Origin: Pseudomonas sp. HS6
Lineage (GTDB): Bacteria > Pseudomonadota > Gammaproteobacteria > Pseudomonadales > Pseudomonadaceae
Length of the DNA: 64,000 bases
Assembly: GCF_023375815.1 (NCBI RefSeq)
Contig: NZ_CP067412.1
Coordinates: 372,001 to 436,000 of the forward strand
Direction: 5' to 3'
Each line of letters opens with the position of its first letter. Position 1 is the stretch's first letter. Made by a program: the position numbers and the translations under genes. Of this stretch, positions 28,300 to 37,984 are shown piece after piece. Below the pieces are notes generated by a model. The model saw nothing but the letters and a program-made list of their open reading frames with translations, had not been told where the DNA came from and searched no databases.

Positions 28300-29160
28300 T
28301 CAGAGCAGGCCAAGTTGCTCGGCAGCGGGCTCTCTGTATAGCTCAGGCAGGGATGGCAGGCCAGGCAAACGTTGCATCAGTTGTGCATGGAAACGTTGCG
28401 CCAGCTTCGCCGCCAGAAGGTTATCGGCGGTGTGCAGGAAGATGTACGGCGTGCGGCCCTCTTCGATCCACTCGGCAATCTTCGCCACCCACGGCACCAG
28501 GAACGGGTCGTTGGCTTCAAGCTCGGGATGGCCGATGAAGCGCACCTGCGGGAATTGGGTGAACGCTGCCGGCCGGGTTGGCACCCGGGGCTTTTTTGAT
28601 TGGGCGTGGATCACCGAAGACTCGGTGGACAGGCAACTGAACAACGCGCGCGGATCCAGACAGATGCGCTCCACGCCGCGATCCAGCAGCAGGCGATTGA
28701 GCAACCGCTCACTCTCACCCTTGGCGAAGAACTGTTCGTGTCGCACTTCCACCGCCAGCGGTCGATCAAACGCGTCGATGAAGGCTGCGAGTTCTGGCAA
28801 ACGTTGCGGAGTGAAGCTCTTCGACAGTTGCAGCCACAGCGGCGACACGCGTTCACCGAGCGGGCTGAGTAACTGGATGAAGGTTTCGGCAGCAGTCAGT
28901 TGATCGCGCAGATCACCGCTGTGGCTGATGTCGCCGGGGAATTTGGCAGTGAAGCGAAAGTGCTCGGGCATGACCTCGGCCCAACGCTGCACGGTGGCTG
29001 GCGATGGGCTGGCGTAGAAGGTCGTGTTGCCTTCCACGGCGTTGAACACTTGCGAATAGAGACCGAGGAAATCGGAGGTCTTGGCGTCCACCGGATACAG
29101 ATACTCGCGCCAGGCGTTTTCACTCCAGGACGGGCAGCCGAGGTAGTAAGGCAGATCCAT
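28300..29160 (-). CDS. DUF72 (YecE-like) protein
   Basis: This 286-residue TIM-barrel-like DUF72 protein starts MDLPYYLGCPSWSENAWREYLYP. Conserved signatures are YSQVFNAVEGNTTFYASP, FRFTAKFPGDISH, LLSPLGERVSPLWLQLS and LAVEVRHEQFF. Start 29160 shares one base with the stop of the upstream small gene (TGATG), indicating coupling. The family is widespread but has no firm activity. Confidence 0.88.
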   Translation of the reverse strand: MDLPYYLGCPSWSENAWREYLYPVDAKTSDFLGLYSQVFNAVEGNTTFYASPSPATVQRWAEVMPEHFRFTAKFPGDISHSGDLRDQLTAAETFIQLLSPLGERVSPLWLQLSKSFTPQRLPELAAFIDAFDRPLAVEVRHEQFFAKGESERLLNRLLLDRGVERICLDPRALFSCLSTESSVIHAQSKKPRVPTRPAAFTQFPQVRFIGHPELEANDPFLVPWVAKIAEWIEEGRTPYIFLHTADNLLAAKLAQRFHAQLMQRLPGLPSLPELYREPAAEQLGLL

Positions 29161-29468
29161 CAGATGTACAGGTCGAGGCCCAGCACGTCTGCGTCCCAAT
29201 CGACAAAACCGGCGGTGCTCAGGTAGCTGGCGAGGGCCATGGCCACGCTTTTCTTCATCGCACGGTGATAAATCATGTCTTGTTGGCGGGCGGGCAGATT
29301 GCTCAGGCGTTGCGCAGCGTTTTTGGCAGCACGGGCAGCCAGTTGCGCCTCGGTGGGAAATTCCAGCTCGCCGTCGATATCGTCGACGGACTCATCCAGC
29401 GCCGGATTGCCTTTGCGAGGCTTGCGCTTGATGGGGTAGGACTGAGTGGAAACGCCGTCTATACGCAT
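29160..29468 (-). CDS. Small conserved hypothetical protein coupled to DUF72
   Basis: This 102-residue, charged, helical protein begins MRIDGVSTQSYPIKRKPRKG and has a central segment FPTEAQLAARAAKNAAQRL. The basic N-terminus and alanine-rich helix do not point to a known family. Its stop overlaps the start of the DUF72 gene by one base, so both are translated from the same message. Likely specific to Pseudomonas. Confidence 0.72.
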   Translation of the reverse strand: MRIDGVSTQSYPIKRKPRKGNPALDESVDDIDGELEFPTEAQLAARAAKNAAQRLSNLPARQQDMIYHRAMKKSVAMALASYLSTAGFVDWDADVLGLDLYI

Positions 29469-29609
29469 AAAGTCATGCTCGGTATCGATGATGGCAATTT
29501 AGCGGCACCTGACCGACTTAGCAAATCGCCGAGTGATAACTAGAACACATAAAGCGCAAAAGGTTTAAAGCGAGGGGTTGGAAACTGACGATTGGCAGGA
29601 ACTGGCGAG

Positions 29610-29633
29610 ACCCTGTGGCGGATGCCACAGGGT
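29610..29633 (-). terminator. Hairpin downstream of tsaB
   Basis: A perfect 10-bp stem ACCCTGTGGC / GCCACAGGGT with a 4-nt loop lies 9 bases past the tsaB stop (minus strand). There is no clear T run. Confidence 0.55.
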
Positions 29634-29641
29634 GATTGTCC

Positions 29642-30316
29642 TCAGCGGGCTTTCGGGGTGGCCACTTTATCGCGCAGGTAAACCGGCTGGGCATCATCTG
29701 CCGGGATCGACTCACCGCGCGCCCAAGCGAAGCGGGCCAACGTCAGCAGGTCTTCGGCATGGGGCAGCATGCCCGCGTCGGAACCGGTCAGATTGACCGC
29801 GATGCGCTCGCCGTAGCCCCAACCGGTGCCAGCACCGAACCAGTCTCCAGCCGCATCGTCCGGCAGTGCGGCGACTTCCGGCGGCAATACCGCTTCGGTG
29901 CCGACCAGACGCATCTCCCCGGCCGTCTCGCGGTAGCAGCCCCAATACACTTCGTCCATGCGCGCATCGATGGCCGCTGCGACCTGGCTCACGCCATGCT
30001 CACGGTAAGCACGTTGCGCCAGCACCGCCAGGTTCGACACCGGCAGCACCGGACGATCCAGCGCAAATGCCAGGCCTTGCACCACGCCGATGGCGATACG
30101 CACACCGGTAAAGGCGCCCGGACCGCGACCGAAGGCAATCGCGTCCACCGCTTGCAGCGTGGTGCCGGCGTCGGCCAGCAGTTGCTGGATCATCGGCAGC
30201 AGTTTCTGCGCGTGCAGGCGCGGGATCACCTCGTAATGGCTCGTGACCTTGCCGTCATGCAGCAAGGCAACGGAGCAAGCTTCAGTCGCGGTGTCCAGGG
30301 CCAGCAAGGTGCTCAT
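29642..30316 (-). CDS. tsaB: tRNA t6A biosynthesis protein TsaB
   Basis: This 224-residue ASKHA-fold protein begins MSTLLALDTATEACSVALL, the family's first strand with DTAT. It also carries the conserved AFGRGPGAFTGVRIAIGVVQGLA motif. TsaB is the non-catalytic partner of TsaD with TsaE in making N6-threonylcarbamoyladenosine at position 37 of ANN-reading tRNAs. It lies downstream of adk, from which it is separated by a terminator. tcdA, which acts on the t6A product, is elsewhere in this window. Confidence 0.95.
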   Translation of the reverse strand: MSTLLALDTATEACSVALLHDGKVTSHYEVIPRLHAQKLLPMIQQLLADAGTTLQAVDAIAFGRGPGAFTGVRIAIGVVQGLAFALDRPVLPVSNLAVLAQRAYREHGVSQVAAAIDARMDEVYWGCYRETAGEMRLVGTEAVLPPEVAALPDDAAGDWFGAGTGWGYGERIAVNLTGSDAGMLPHAEDLLTLARFAWARGESIPADDAQPVYLRDKVATPKAR

Positions 30317-30365
30317 CGATGTGTCCGTAAATCAGGTGGGGAAAAGTGCGCCAGTATAAACAACT

Positions 30366-30385
30366 ACGGCCCGCAAGCGGGCCGT
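30366..30385 (-). terminator. Terminator of adk
   Basis: ACGGCCCGC and GCGGGCCGT form a tight stem 25 bases past the adk stop; on the minus strand it is followed by AGTTGTTTAT. Confidence 0.7.
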
Positions 30386-30409
30386 GGATGATGCAGCGGA
30401 TCAGGTTTT

Positions 30410-31357
<948 letters not shown>

Positions 31358-33988
31358 TTAGCCGGTATTTCGCAAACCGGCGGCAATCCCCGCCACAGAC
31401 ACCAGCAGCGCCTGTTCTACCGGGCTGCCCTGCTCGACATTCTGCTGCCGCGAACGCGCCAGCAACTCAGCCTGCAATAGATGCAGCGGGTCGAGATAGG
31501 TGTTGCGCAGCCGGATGAATTCCAGGGTGTCCGGGCTATGTGCCAGCAGCTGCGACTGACCGGTCAGGCCAAGGACCACGGAACATGCCTGCGACAATAG
31601 GTCGCGTAAGTGCACACCCAGAGGTAACAAGTCCGACTCAACCAATCGCTCGTCGTAGGACAGCGCAATGTCGGCGTCGGCCTTGGCCAGGACCATTTCC
31701 AGCATGTCGATGCGAGTACGGAAGAACGGCCACTGCTCGCGCATCTGCCCCAGCAGCTCGCCTTCGCCGCGCTCCAGCGCCTTGCTCAATGCGGTTTCCC
31801 AACCGAGCCAGGCCGGCAGCATCAGGCGGGTCTGGGTCCAGCCGAAGATCCACGGAATCGCCCGCAGGCTTTCAATGCCTCCAGCGCGGCGCTTGGCCGG
31901 GCGGCTGCCCAATGGCAAACGTCCCAACTCCTGCTCCGGCGTGGACTGGCGGAAATACTCCACGAACTGCGGATTTTCCCGCACCACCGCGCGGTAAGCG
32001 GCGACACCGTCGGCGGCCAATTCGTCCATCAGATGGCGCCATTCCGGCGTCGGTGGCGGCGGTGGCAGCAAGGTTGCTTCGAGCACGGCAGCCAGATAGA
32101 GATTGAGGTTTTGCTCCGCGATGTCCGGCAAGCCGAATTTGAATCGAATCATTTCCCCCTGCTCGGTGGTGCGGAAACGCCCGGCCACCGAACCCGGCGG
32201 CTGCGACAGGATCGCCGCGTGAGCCGGGCCGCCGCCACGGCCCACGGTGCCACCGCGACCGTGGAACAGCAGCAGTTCGACTTGCTGCTCGCGGCAGATT
32301 TCCACCAGCCGCTCCTGAGCCCGATACTGCGCCCAGGCCGCTGCTGTAGTGCCGGCGTCCTTGGCCGAGTCGGAATAGCCGATCATCACTTCCTGCGGGC
32401 CTTGCAGGCGCGCGCGATAACCCGGCAGCAGCAACAGGCGCTCGATCACCGGACCGGCGTTGTCGAGGTCGGCGAGGGTTTCGAACAGCGGCACCACGCG
32501 CATCGGCCGCAGTACGCCGGACTCTTTGAGCAGCAGTTGCACCGCCAGTACATCGGAGGCAGCCCCGGCCATGGAGATCACGTAAGAGCCCAGCGAAGCA
32601 CCCGGCGCGGCAGCGATTTCCTTGCAGGTGGCGAGCACTTCGGCGGTGTCGGCCGAGGGTTTGAAATGCGCCGGCAGCAACGGCCGACGGTTTTGCAGTT
32701 CGCGGGTCAGGAAGCTGATGCGCTGTTCTTCGTCCCACTCCTCATACTTGCCGAGGCCAAGGTAATCGGTGATTTCGGTCATGGCCGCGCTGTGTCGCGA
32801 CGAATCTTGACGCACATCGAGGCGCACCAGGAACAGGCCGAAGGTCACGGCCCGGCGCAGGCAATCGAGCAACGGCCCGTCGGCGATCACGCCCATGCCG
32901 CACTCGTGCAGCGAGTTGAAACACAGCTCCAGCGGATCGAGCAGGTCGCGGTTGTTGTGCAACACATCGGCCGGTGCCGGAGTGGTCGCGGTCAGCGATG
33001 CATGGGCCCAGTTGCGCGTAGCGCGCAGACGTTCACGCAATTGCTTGAGCACCGCACGATAGGGTTCGGCGCTGTCGCCGGCCTTGGCCTTGAGCGCGTC
33101 GCTGGCCTGCTGCATCGACAGTTCGGCCGCCAGGTGATCGACATCCCGCAGGTACAGATCCGCCGCCATCCAGCGCGCCAGCAGCAATACTTCACGGGTC
33201 ACTGCAGCGGTGACATTCGGGTTGCCATCGCGGTCGCCACCCATCCACGAAGCAAAGCGGATCGGCGCGGCCTCCAGCGGCAAACGCAGGCCAGTGGCGG
33301 CGAACAGCGCCTGATCGGCCTTGCGCATATGGTTGGGAATCGCCTGCCACAGCGAATGTTCGATCACCGCAAAACCCCACTTGGCTTCGTCCACCGGGGT
33401 CGGCCGGGTGCGGCGGATTTCTTCGGTGTGCCAGGCTTCGGCGATCAAGCGTTGCAGGGTGTTGTGGATCTGCTCGCGCTCGGCGCTGGTCAGGTCGCGG
33501 TGATCCTGAGCGGCCAGTTGCGCGGCAATCGCGTCGTACTTCTGGATCAGTGTGCGCCGGGCCACTTCGGTCGGGTGCGCGGTCAGTACCAGTTCGATTT
33601 CCAGTCTCGACAACTGTCGGGCGAGGGAGTCGGCGCTGTGCCCTTCCTCGCGCAGACGGGCGAGCAATTCCGGGAGCACGCGGGACTCGAACGGCGCAGC
33701 CTGCGACTCTTCGCGGCGATGGATGAGCTGGTACTGCTCGGCGATGTTCGCCAGGTTGAGAAACTGGTTGAACGCCCGCGCCACCGGGAGCAATTCGTCT
33801 TCGCTCAACTGGTTGAGGCTGGCGCTGAGCTCGGCGTCCATCGAGCCGCGTCGGTCGGCCTTGGCGCCCTTGCGAATCTGCTCGATCTTGTCGAGAAACG
33901 CCTCGCCGTACTGGTCACGGATGGTGTTGCCCAACAGCTCACCGAGCAGGTGAACGTCTTCGCGCAATCGTGCATCAATATCGGTCAT
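31358..33988 (-). CDS. ppc: Phosphoenolpyruvate carboxylase
   Basis: This 876-residue anaplerotic enzyme makes oxaloacetate from PEP and bicarbonate. Conserved blocks are [14 protein letters not shown] (catalytic His), [31 protein letters not shown] (the mobile glycine-rich loop) and the C-terminal QNTG-like end (LRNTG). The ATG at 33988 lies 6 bases after GGAGAG; the ATG at 33994 abuts that site and is less likely. Length matches bacterial PEPCs. Confidence 0.97.
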   Translation of the reverse strand: MTDIDARLREDVHLLGELLGNTIRDQYGEAFLDKIEQIRKGAKADRRGSMDAELSASLNQLSEDELLPVARAFNQFLNLANIAEQYQLIHRREESQAAPFESRVLPELLARLREEGHSADSLARQLSRLEIELVLTAHPTEVARRTLIQKYDAIAAQLAAQDHRDLTSAEREQIHNTLQRLIAEAWHTEEIRRTRPTPVDEAKWGFAVIEHSLWQAIPNHMRKADQALFAATGLRLPLEAAPIRFASWMGGDRDGNPNVTAAVTREVLLLARWMAADLYLRDVDHLAAELSMQQASDALKAKAGDSAEPYRAVLKQLRERLRATRNWAHASLTATTPAPADVLHNNRDLLDPLELCFNSLHECGMGVIADGPLLDCLRRAVTFGLFLVRLDVRQDSSRHSAAMTEITDYLGLGKYEEWDEEQRISFLTRELQNRRPLLPAHFKPSADTAEVLATCKEIAAAPGASLGSYVISMAGAASDVLAVQLLLKESGVLRPMRVVPLFETLADLDNAGPVIERLLLLPGYRARLQGPQEVMIGYSDSAKDAGTTAAAWAQYRAQERLVEICREQQVELLLFHGRGGTVGRGGGPAHAAILSQPPGSVAGRFRTTEQGEMIRFKFGLPDIAEQNLNLYLAAVLEATLLPPPPPTPEWRHLMDELAADGVAAYRAVVRENPQFVEYFRQSTPEQELGRLPLGSRPAKRRAGGIESLRAIPWIFGWTQTRLMLPAWLGWETALSKALERGEGELLGQMREQWPFFRTRIDMLEMVLAKADADIALSYDERLVESDLLPLGVHLRDLLSQACSVVLGLTGQSQLLAHSPDTLEFIRLRNTYLDPLHLLQAELLARSRQQNVEQGSPVEQALLVSVAGIAAGLRNTG

Positions 33989-34202
33989 CAGCATCTCTCC
34001 AGCAGTAATCGGTGACGGATCGCAAGTGAGTGGATAAACAGAGAGTGCCGCTCTGGAACGCTTCTTACAAGCAGACGACGAAGGGACTTTAAACCTTGAG
34101 GGTTGAAGCTAGTCTCAACAGTAAGCCCCACAACGGCTTGCCGCCGGCTGACGGCGGACACTCACCCAGACCTGCCACGAGCAGGTACGACATGAGGTCA
34201 TT

Positions 34203-34547
34203 ATGAAAATCCGTGAACTCGCCCAGCACTGGGAAGAAACCGCCAAGGGTCGCCTGACCGAGACCGGCTACACGATTCATCTGGATGTGGAAGCTGCCGC
34301 ACGCCTGGCAGCGATCGCCGAGATGTACCCCAAACGCCACGCCGAAGAACTGCTCGGCGAACTGATCGGCGCCGCCCTCGAAGAGTTCGAAGCGAGCCTG
34401 CCGTATGTGAAAGGTTCGACCGTGGTCGCTACCGACGAGGAAGGTGATCCACTGTATGAAGATGTCGGTCCGACACCGCGTTTTCTCGCGTTGTCGCGGC
34501 GACATTTGCATGACCTCTCGGCGGCTGCCTGCAAGCAAAAGCACTGA
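34203..34547 (+). CDS. Small conserved protein (named pilin assembly protein in some annotations)
   Basis: This 114-residue acidic protein begins MKIRELAQHWEETAKGRLTE and contains a ribbon-helix-helix-like stretch (IHLDVEAAARLAAIAEMYPKRHAEELLGELIGAAL). That pattern resembles CopG/Arc-type or small dimerising proteins. I recall it being called a pilin assembly protein in Pseudomonas genomes, but no pilus gene is near and I cannot confirm it. GAGG is upstream at suitable spacing. It is divergent from ppc. Confidence 0.65.
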   Translation: MKIRELAQHWEETAKGRLTETGYTIHLDVEAAARLAAIAEMYPKRHAEELLGELIGAALEEFEASLPYVKGSTVVATDEEGDPLYEDVGPTPRFLALSRRHLHDLSAAACKQKH

Positions 34548-34564
34548 TCACTGACACTTCAAAA

Positions 34565-34655
34565 CTGTGGGAGATGGTTTGCCCCCGACGGCGTCAATTC
34601 AGCCGCAAATGTGTTGAATTTGATGGCCTCATCGCTGGCAAGCCAGCTCCCACAG
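34565..34655. repeat. REPIN with one decayed arm
   Basis: The right arm is a clean TGGCTTGCCAGC type; the left arm (GTGGGAGATGGTTTGCCCCCGAC) is diverged. Confidence 0.7.
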
Positions 34656-34783
34656 GGAGTGTGTTTTTCCTCCGTTTCTGGGCTATATCCAGCCCGCGCG
34701 TACCACTCTCCAGCGCCAAAGTTCCCGGTTTAGAGCCTTGTCCATTCGGTCAAAATATTTTTTGGCGATGAGCCATCTTTTCT

Positions 34784-34811
34784 GAACTTTTAAAAAAAGC
34801 CTCCGGTCGGA
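34784..34811 (+). promoter_or_regulatory. AlgU (sigma-22/sigma-E type) promoter
   Basis: GAACTT at 34784-34789, a 17-base spacer, then TCGGA at 34807-34811, close to the AlgU consensus GAACTT-N16/17-TCTGA. It lies about 100 bases upstream of the DUF4398 lipoprotein gene. In P. aeruginosa the orthologous lptF region is AlgU-dependent, as I recall. Confidence 0.7.
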
Positions 34812-34913
34812 ACAGGTAACCACGCCTGGAACGAGCGTTTCAAAACGCACTTGCACATGACGGTTGCGGCTCCGCTACCAGGATGGATTTCGAAGCTTTC
34901 AAGGAGTTAACCA

Positions 34914-35318
34914 ATGGAGTTGAAGACCATGAAGACCCAAACCTCGTTCTCCCACCTGCGCGGTCTGAAACTGGCCGCTCTCGCCATCGGCACCAGCTTC
35001 GTGCTGGCCGGTTGCGCCGGCAATCCACCGACCGAGCAGTACGCCGTGACTCAATCGGCAGTCAACAGCGCGGTCAGTGCCGGTGGTACCGAATTCGCCG
35101 CCGTGGAAATGAAGCAGGCGCAGGACAAGCTCAAACAAGCCGAAATCGCCATGCACGACAAGAAGTATGACGAGGCTCGCAAACTGTCCGAGCAAGCCGA
35201 GTGGGACGCTCGTGTAGCGGAACGCAAGGCTCAGGCGGCGAAGGCTGAACTCGCTGTGAAGGATTCCCAGAAAGGTGTTCAGGAACTGCGTCAGGAAAGT
35301 CAGCGCACCGTGCAATAA
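34914..35318 (+). CDS. DUF4398 lipoprotein
   Basis: This 134-residue outer-membrane-type lipoprotein has the second half of its signal peptide in LAALAIGTSFVLAGC (lipobox LAGC). The mature part is a long charged helix (KQAQDKLKQAEIAMHDKKYDEAR ... ARVAERKAQAAKAELA, split here for length), consistent with a coiled coil as in DUF4398. Start 34914 is supported by AAGGAG 7 bases upstream; a second ATG at 34929 is possible. It is 55 bases ahead of the OmpA-like gene, so the two form an operon under the AlgU-type promoter. Confidence 0.86.
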   Translation: MELKTMKTQTSFSHLRGLKLAALAIGTSFVLAGCAGNPPTEQYAVTQSAVNSAVSAGGTEFAAVEMKQAQDKLKQAEIAMHDKKYDEARKLSEQAEWDARVAERKAQAAKAELAVKDSQKGVQELRQESQRTVQ

Positions 35319-35373
35319 GCGCGCATCCCGACTGCAAGGCTGAATCTCTTACCGATAGAAAGGACGAACGATT

Positions 35374-36162
35374 ATGCGTAAACAACTGATGATCCCCGCT
35401 CTGCTGGCCGCAAGTGTTGCCTTGGCTGCTTGCTCGACGCCGCCGAACCCGAACCTGGAACAGGCGCGCACCAACTACGCCGGTCTGCAGGCCAACCCTC
35501 AGGCGAGCAAAGTCGCGGCACTGGAAACCAAGGACGCCAGCGATTACCTGGACAAGGCTGACAAGGCCTATCTGGATAAACAGGATGCGGCCAAGGTTGA
35601 CCAACTGGCCTACCTGACCAACCAGCGCGTGGAAGTGGCCAAGCAGACCATCGCTCTGCGCACCGCTGAAAACAACCTGAAGAACGCCTCGGCCCAACGT
35701 GCTCAGGCACGTCTGGATGCTCGCGATCAACAGATCAAACAGCTGCAGGACAGCCTCAACGCCAAGCAGACCGATCGCGGTACGCTGGTGACCTTTGGTG
35801 ACGTGCTGTTCGCCACCAACAAGGCCGATCTGAAATCCAGCGGTCTGGTGAACATCAACAAACTGGCGCAGTTCCTTCAGGAAAACCCTGATCGCAAAGT
35901 GATCATCGAGGGCTACACCGACAGCACCGGCGCAGCGAACTACAACCAGTCGCTGTCCGAGCGTCGTGCGACCTCGGTGCAGGTTGCGTTGATCAAGATG
36001 GGCGTTGATCCGTCGCGCATCGTGGTACAGGGTTATGGCAAGGAATACCCGGTGGCGGATAACGGCAGCGTCTCGGGCCGTGCGATGAACCGTCGAGTGG
36101 AAGTGACCATTTCCAACGACAACCAGCCTGTGATTCCGCGTTCGGCTGTCAGCTCGAACTAA
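35374..36162 (+). CDS. lptF: OmpA-family lipoprotein LptF-like
   Basis: This 262-residue lipoprotein (signal ending VALAAC) has a helical N-terminal region with DUF4398 character and a C-terminal OmpA/peptidoglycan-binding domain. Domain motifs are FGDVLFATNKADLK, VIIEGYTDSTGAANYNQSLSERRA and GYGKEYPVADN, including the Asp and Arg that hold diaminopimelate. It tethers the outer membrane to peptidoglycan. The context (AlgU-type promoter, upstream DUF4398 gene) matches P. aeruginosa lptF, an envelope-stress-linked lipotoxin. AAAGGA lies upstream. A strong terminator ends the operon. Confidence 0.85.
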   Translation: MRKQLMIPALLAASVALAACSTPPNPNLEQARTNYAGLQANPQASKVAALETKDASDYLDKADKAYLDKQDAAKVDQLAYLTNQRVEVAKQTIALRTAENNLKNASAQRAQARLDARDQQIKQLQDSLNAKQTDRGTLVTFGDVLFATNKADLKSSGLVNINKLAQFLQENPDRKVIIEGYTDSTGAANYNQSLSERRATSVQVALIKMGVDPSRIVVQGYGKEYPVADNGSVSGRAMNRRVEVTISNDNQPVIPRSAVSSN

Positions 36163-36177
36163 GCGTCACGCTGGAAT

Positions 36178-36215
36178 GTGAAAGCCCCGCCTGAGTGATC
36201 AGGCGGGGCTTTTTT
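36178..36215 (+). terminator. Rho-independent terminator after lptF
   Basis: AAAGCCCCGCCTGA and TCAGGCGGGGCTTTTTT form a stem of about 14 bp with a short loop and a T run. Confidence 0.92.
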
Positions 36216-36260
36216 GTTTGCGCTGTTCGGCCTGGAATGGGTGGGGTAGCTGAGATCGCA

Positions 36261-36560
36261 GCCCCTCACCCCAGCCCTCTCCCACAGGAGAGGGAGCCGA
36301 TTGGGGGATGCTCCAGAAATACGTCGACCTGACAGTGTTTTTACCGAATCCATAATCGACACGTTTTTTTCAGGTCGATGTATAGCGCCAGACACCTCGG
36401 TCAGTCCCCTCTGCCGAGGGAGAGGGAGCCGATATTCGTGCTTTTCAGAATCTGGAGTTCGACGCAATATTTCAGGTCGATGTAACTCGCCCAAACCACT
36501 CGGTCAGTTCCCTCTCCCTCTGGGAGAGGGTTATGCGGGCGGCGTTCCGATGAGGGATGG
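36261..36560. repeat. Composite MITE-like element (CCCTCACCC family)
   Basis: A left end (CCCCTCACCCCAGCCCTCTCCC) is followed by internal motifs GAATCCATAATCGACACG and GCGCCAGACACCTCGGTCAG, shared with the copy at 43613-43813. A second partial copy from about 36404 ends at about 36535 with CCCTCTCCCTCTGGGAGAGGG. It looks like one element nested in or fused to another. It fills most of the 419-base spacer before the next gene. Confidence 0.65.
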
Positions 36561-36581
36561 TCCTGCAGAATCACCCCGCGA

Positions 36582-36911
36582 TCACTCTTCCAGCTTCTGC
36601 GGCGTCTCTTCGCCCATGCAGCGCACAGCCTTTTTCTGGCCGTTGATCAGCACCCCGGTCAAACCTTTCTGTTCGGTGTCAAACAGCACCAGCACGCCAT
36701 CGATGCATTGCGCTACTTGCGGTGCCGGGTCCAGGGAGACTTTGTAGTCTTCGCCGGGAATGGTCTTGAGCATGGTGAACTCGTTGAGCAGCAACGCATC
36801 CTCGGGTTTGGCGAAGTGCAGGTAGCCGTAGTACCACAGGGCACCGACAGTGCCGAGGATGCTGCAGATACCGGTGATGATCAGCGGGATGGCGTTACGT
36901 TCTTCACTCAT
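36582..36911 (-). CDS. Small membrane-anchored hypothetical protein
   Basis: This 109-residue protein has one N-terminal hydrophobic helix (IPLIITGICSILGTVGALWYY) and a soluble C-terminal part with two cysteines (QCIDGV and VRCMGEE) that could form a disulfide if periplasmic. Its start overlaps the stop of the alpha/beta hydrolase gene (ATGA), so the two are coupled. No family recognised. Confidence 0.72.
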   Translation of the reverse strand: MSEERNAIPLIITGICSILGTVGALWYYGYLHFAKPEDALLLNEFTMLKTIPGEDYKVSLDPAPQVAQCIDGVLVLFDTEQKGLTGVLINGQKKAVRCMGEETPQKLEE

Positions 36912-37822
36912 TGCGGACTCTCTGGTGGTTCAGCTTCAGAATTCTGGGGCGGCGGATAATTCGGGATCTCGCCGAGGCGGCGCAGGCCGTTGAAATGCTC
37001 GGGATCGTCGAGGTAACGCAGCATGACCTGACGCCACACCGGGTCGCCAAAGGTCTGTACGTGCCCACCGCGAGTCAATTGCAGGACCCTGGGCGGCGGC
37101 GCAGCTTGATACAGGCGGATGCCATTGGAAAGAGGCACCAGCGGATCGTCGATACTGTGGAAGATCAGTTTTGGTACACCTTTGAGCTGCGGCATCGCAT
37201 TGATCGCACTGTCACCGTCCGGCACCAGCCACGACAGCGGCACCTGAAATGGCCAGGTCAGCCATGAGGTGCTGAGGGCGTATTGACCGACGCTGCGGTA
37301 ACTGGCCGGAACCCCGTCGAGCACAAAAGCCTTGAGCTGTTTTTGTCTTTCCGGATGTTGTACCAGCCAATGCACGGCCATCGAGCCGCCGAGGCTCTGG
37401 CCCAGCAACACCAGCGGTTTGCCTTTGACTTCCGGCGCCTTGTCCAGCCAAGCGAACGCGGCGTCGATGTCCTGATAGATCGCCGGCAGGCTCGGCTCGC
37501 CCTCGGACAAGCCGTAACCGCGATAGTCCACCAGCAGCACTTGATAGCCGTTTTTCGGCAACCACCAGCTCCCGCCCAAGTGCATCGGCAGGTTGCCGCC
37601 ATTGCCGTGCAGGTGCAGCACCGTGCCCTTGACCTCGACCCCGGGTTTGGCTGGCAGCCACCAGGCATTCAGCTTGAGGCCGTCGGCGGTGGTCAGGGTG
37701 ACGGTGCGGTATTCGAGCTTGGCCTTTTCCGGGGTGAACAACTGTCCGGGCTCGGGGTAGAACAGCAAAGAGCTGCAACCGCCGAGGCTCAGGAGCAGGC
37801 AAAGGATGCCGAGGATTCTCAT
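36908..37822 (-). CDS. Lipoprotein alpha/beta hydrolase
   Basis: This 304-residue serine hydrolase of the YfhR/BEM46 type has a lipoprotein signal (MRILGILCLLLSLGGC). The oxyanion region is LHLHGNGGNLPMHLG, the nucleophile elbow is LLGQSLGGSMAVH (GxSxG), and later motifs HSIDDPLVPLSNG (Asp) and LTRGGHVQTFGD (His) complete a triad. The start at 37822 has GAGG 9 bases upstream; longer frames run into the REP element. Substrate unknown; the location is the envelope. Confidence 0.86.
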   Translation of the reverse strand: MRILGILCLLLSLGGCSSLLFYPEPGQLFTPEKAKLEYRTVTLTTADGLKLNAWWLPAKPGVEVKGTVLHLHGNGGNLPMHLGGSWWLPKNGYQVLLVDYRGYGLSEGEPSLPAIYQDIDAAFAWLDKAPEVKGKPLVLLGQSLGGSMAVHWLVQHPERQKQLKAFVLDGVPASYRSVGQYALSTSWLTWPFQVPLSWLVPDGDSAINAMPQLKGVPKLIFHSIDDPLVPLSNGIRLYQAAPPPRVLQLTRGGHVQTFGDPVWRQVMLRYLDDPEHFNGLRRLGEIPNYPPPQNSEAEPPESPQ

Positions 37823-37878
37823 CCGGTGAAACCTCGCGAAGAGAGTTGAAACGCAACCCTGAGGAAAACGAATGACCT

Positions 37879-37968
37879 TGTGGGAGCGGGCTTGCCCGCG
37901 ATGGCGGAGGATCAATCGACATCAACGTTGAATGTCAGACCGCTATCGCGGGCAAGCCCGCTCCCACA
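37879..37968. repeat. REPIN between the QEGLA gene and the hydrolase
   Basis: Inverted REPs with GGGCTTGCCCGC in both arms surround a centre of about 40 bases. Confidence 0.88.
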
Positions 37969-37984
37969 GAGGACGGTGTTGGGC

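Larger units (their letters stand above)
34548..34913. other. Spacer with a REP doublet and an AlgU-type promoter
   Basis: This 366-base non-coding region contains a REPIN in its first third and the promoter of the following lipoprotein pair in its last third. No open frame with a ribosome site is seen. Confidence 0.6.

Noticed and set aside
32033..34015. A 660-codon open frame antisense to ppc.
   Set aside because: Low-information composition (Gln/Arg/His-rich) mirrors the sense gene; ppc is certain.
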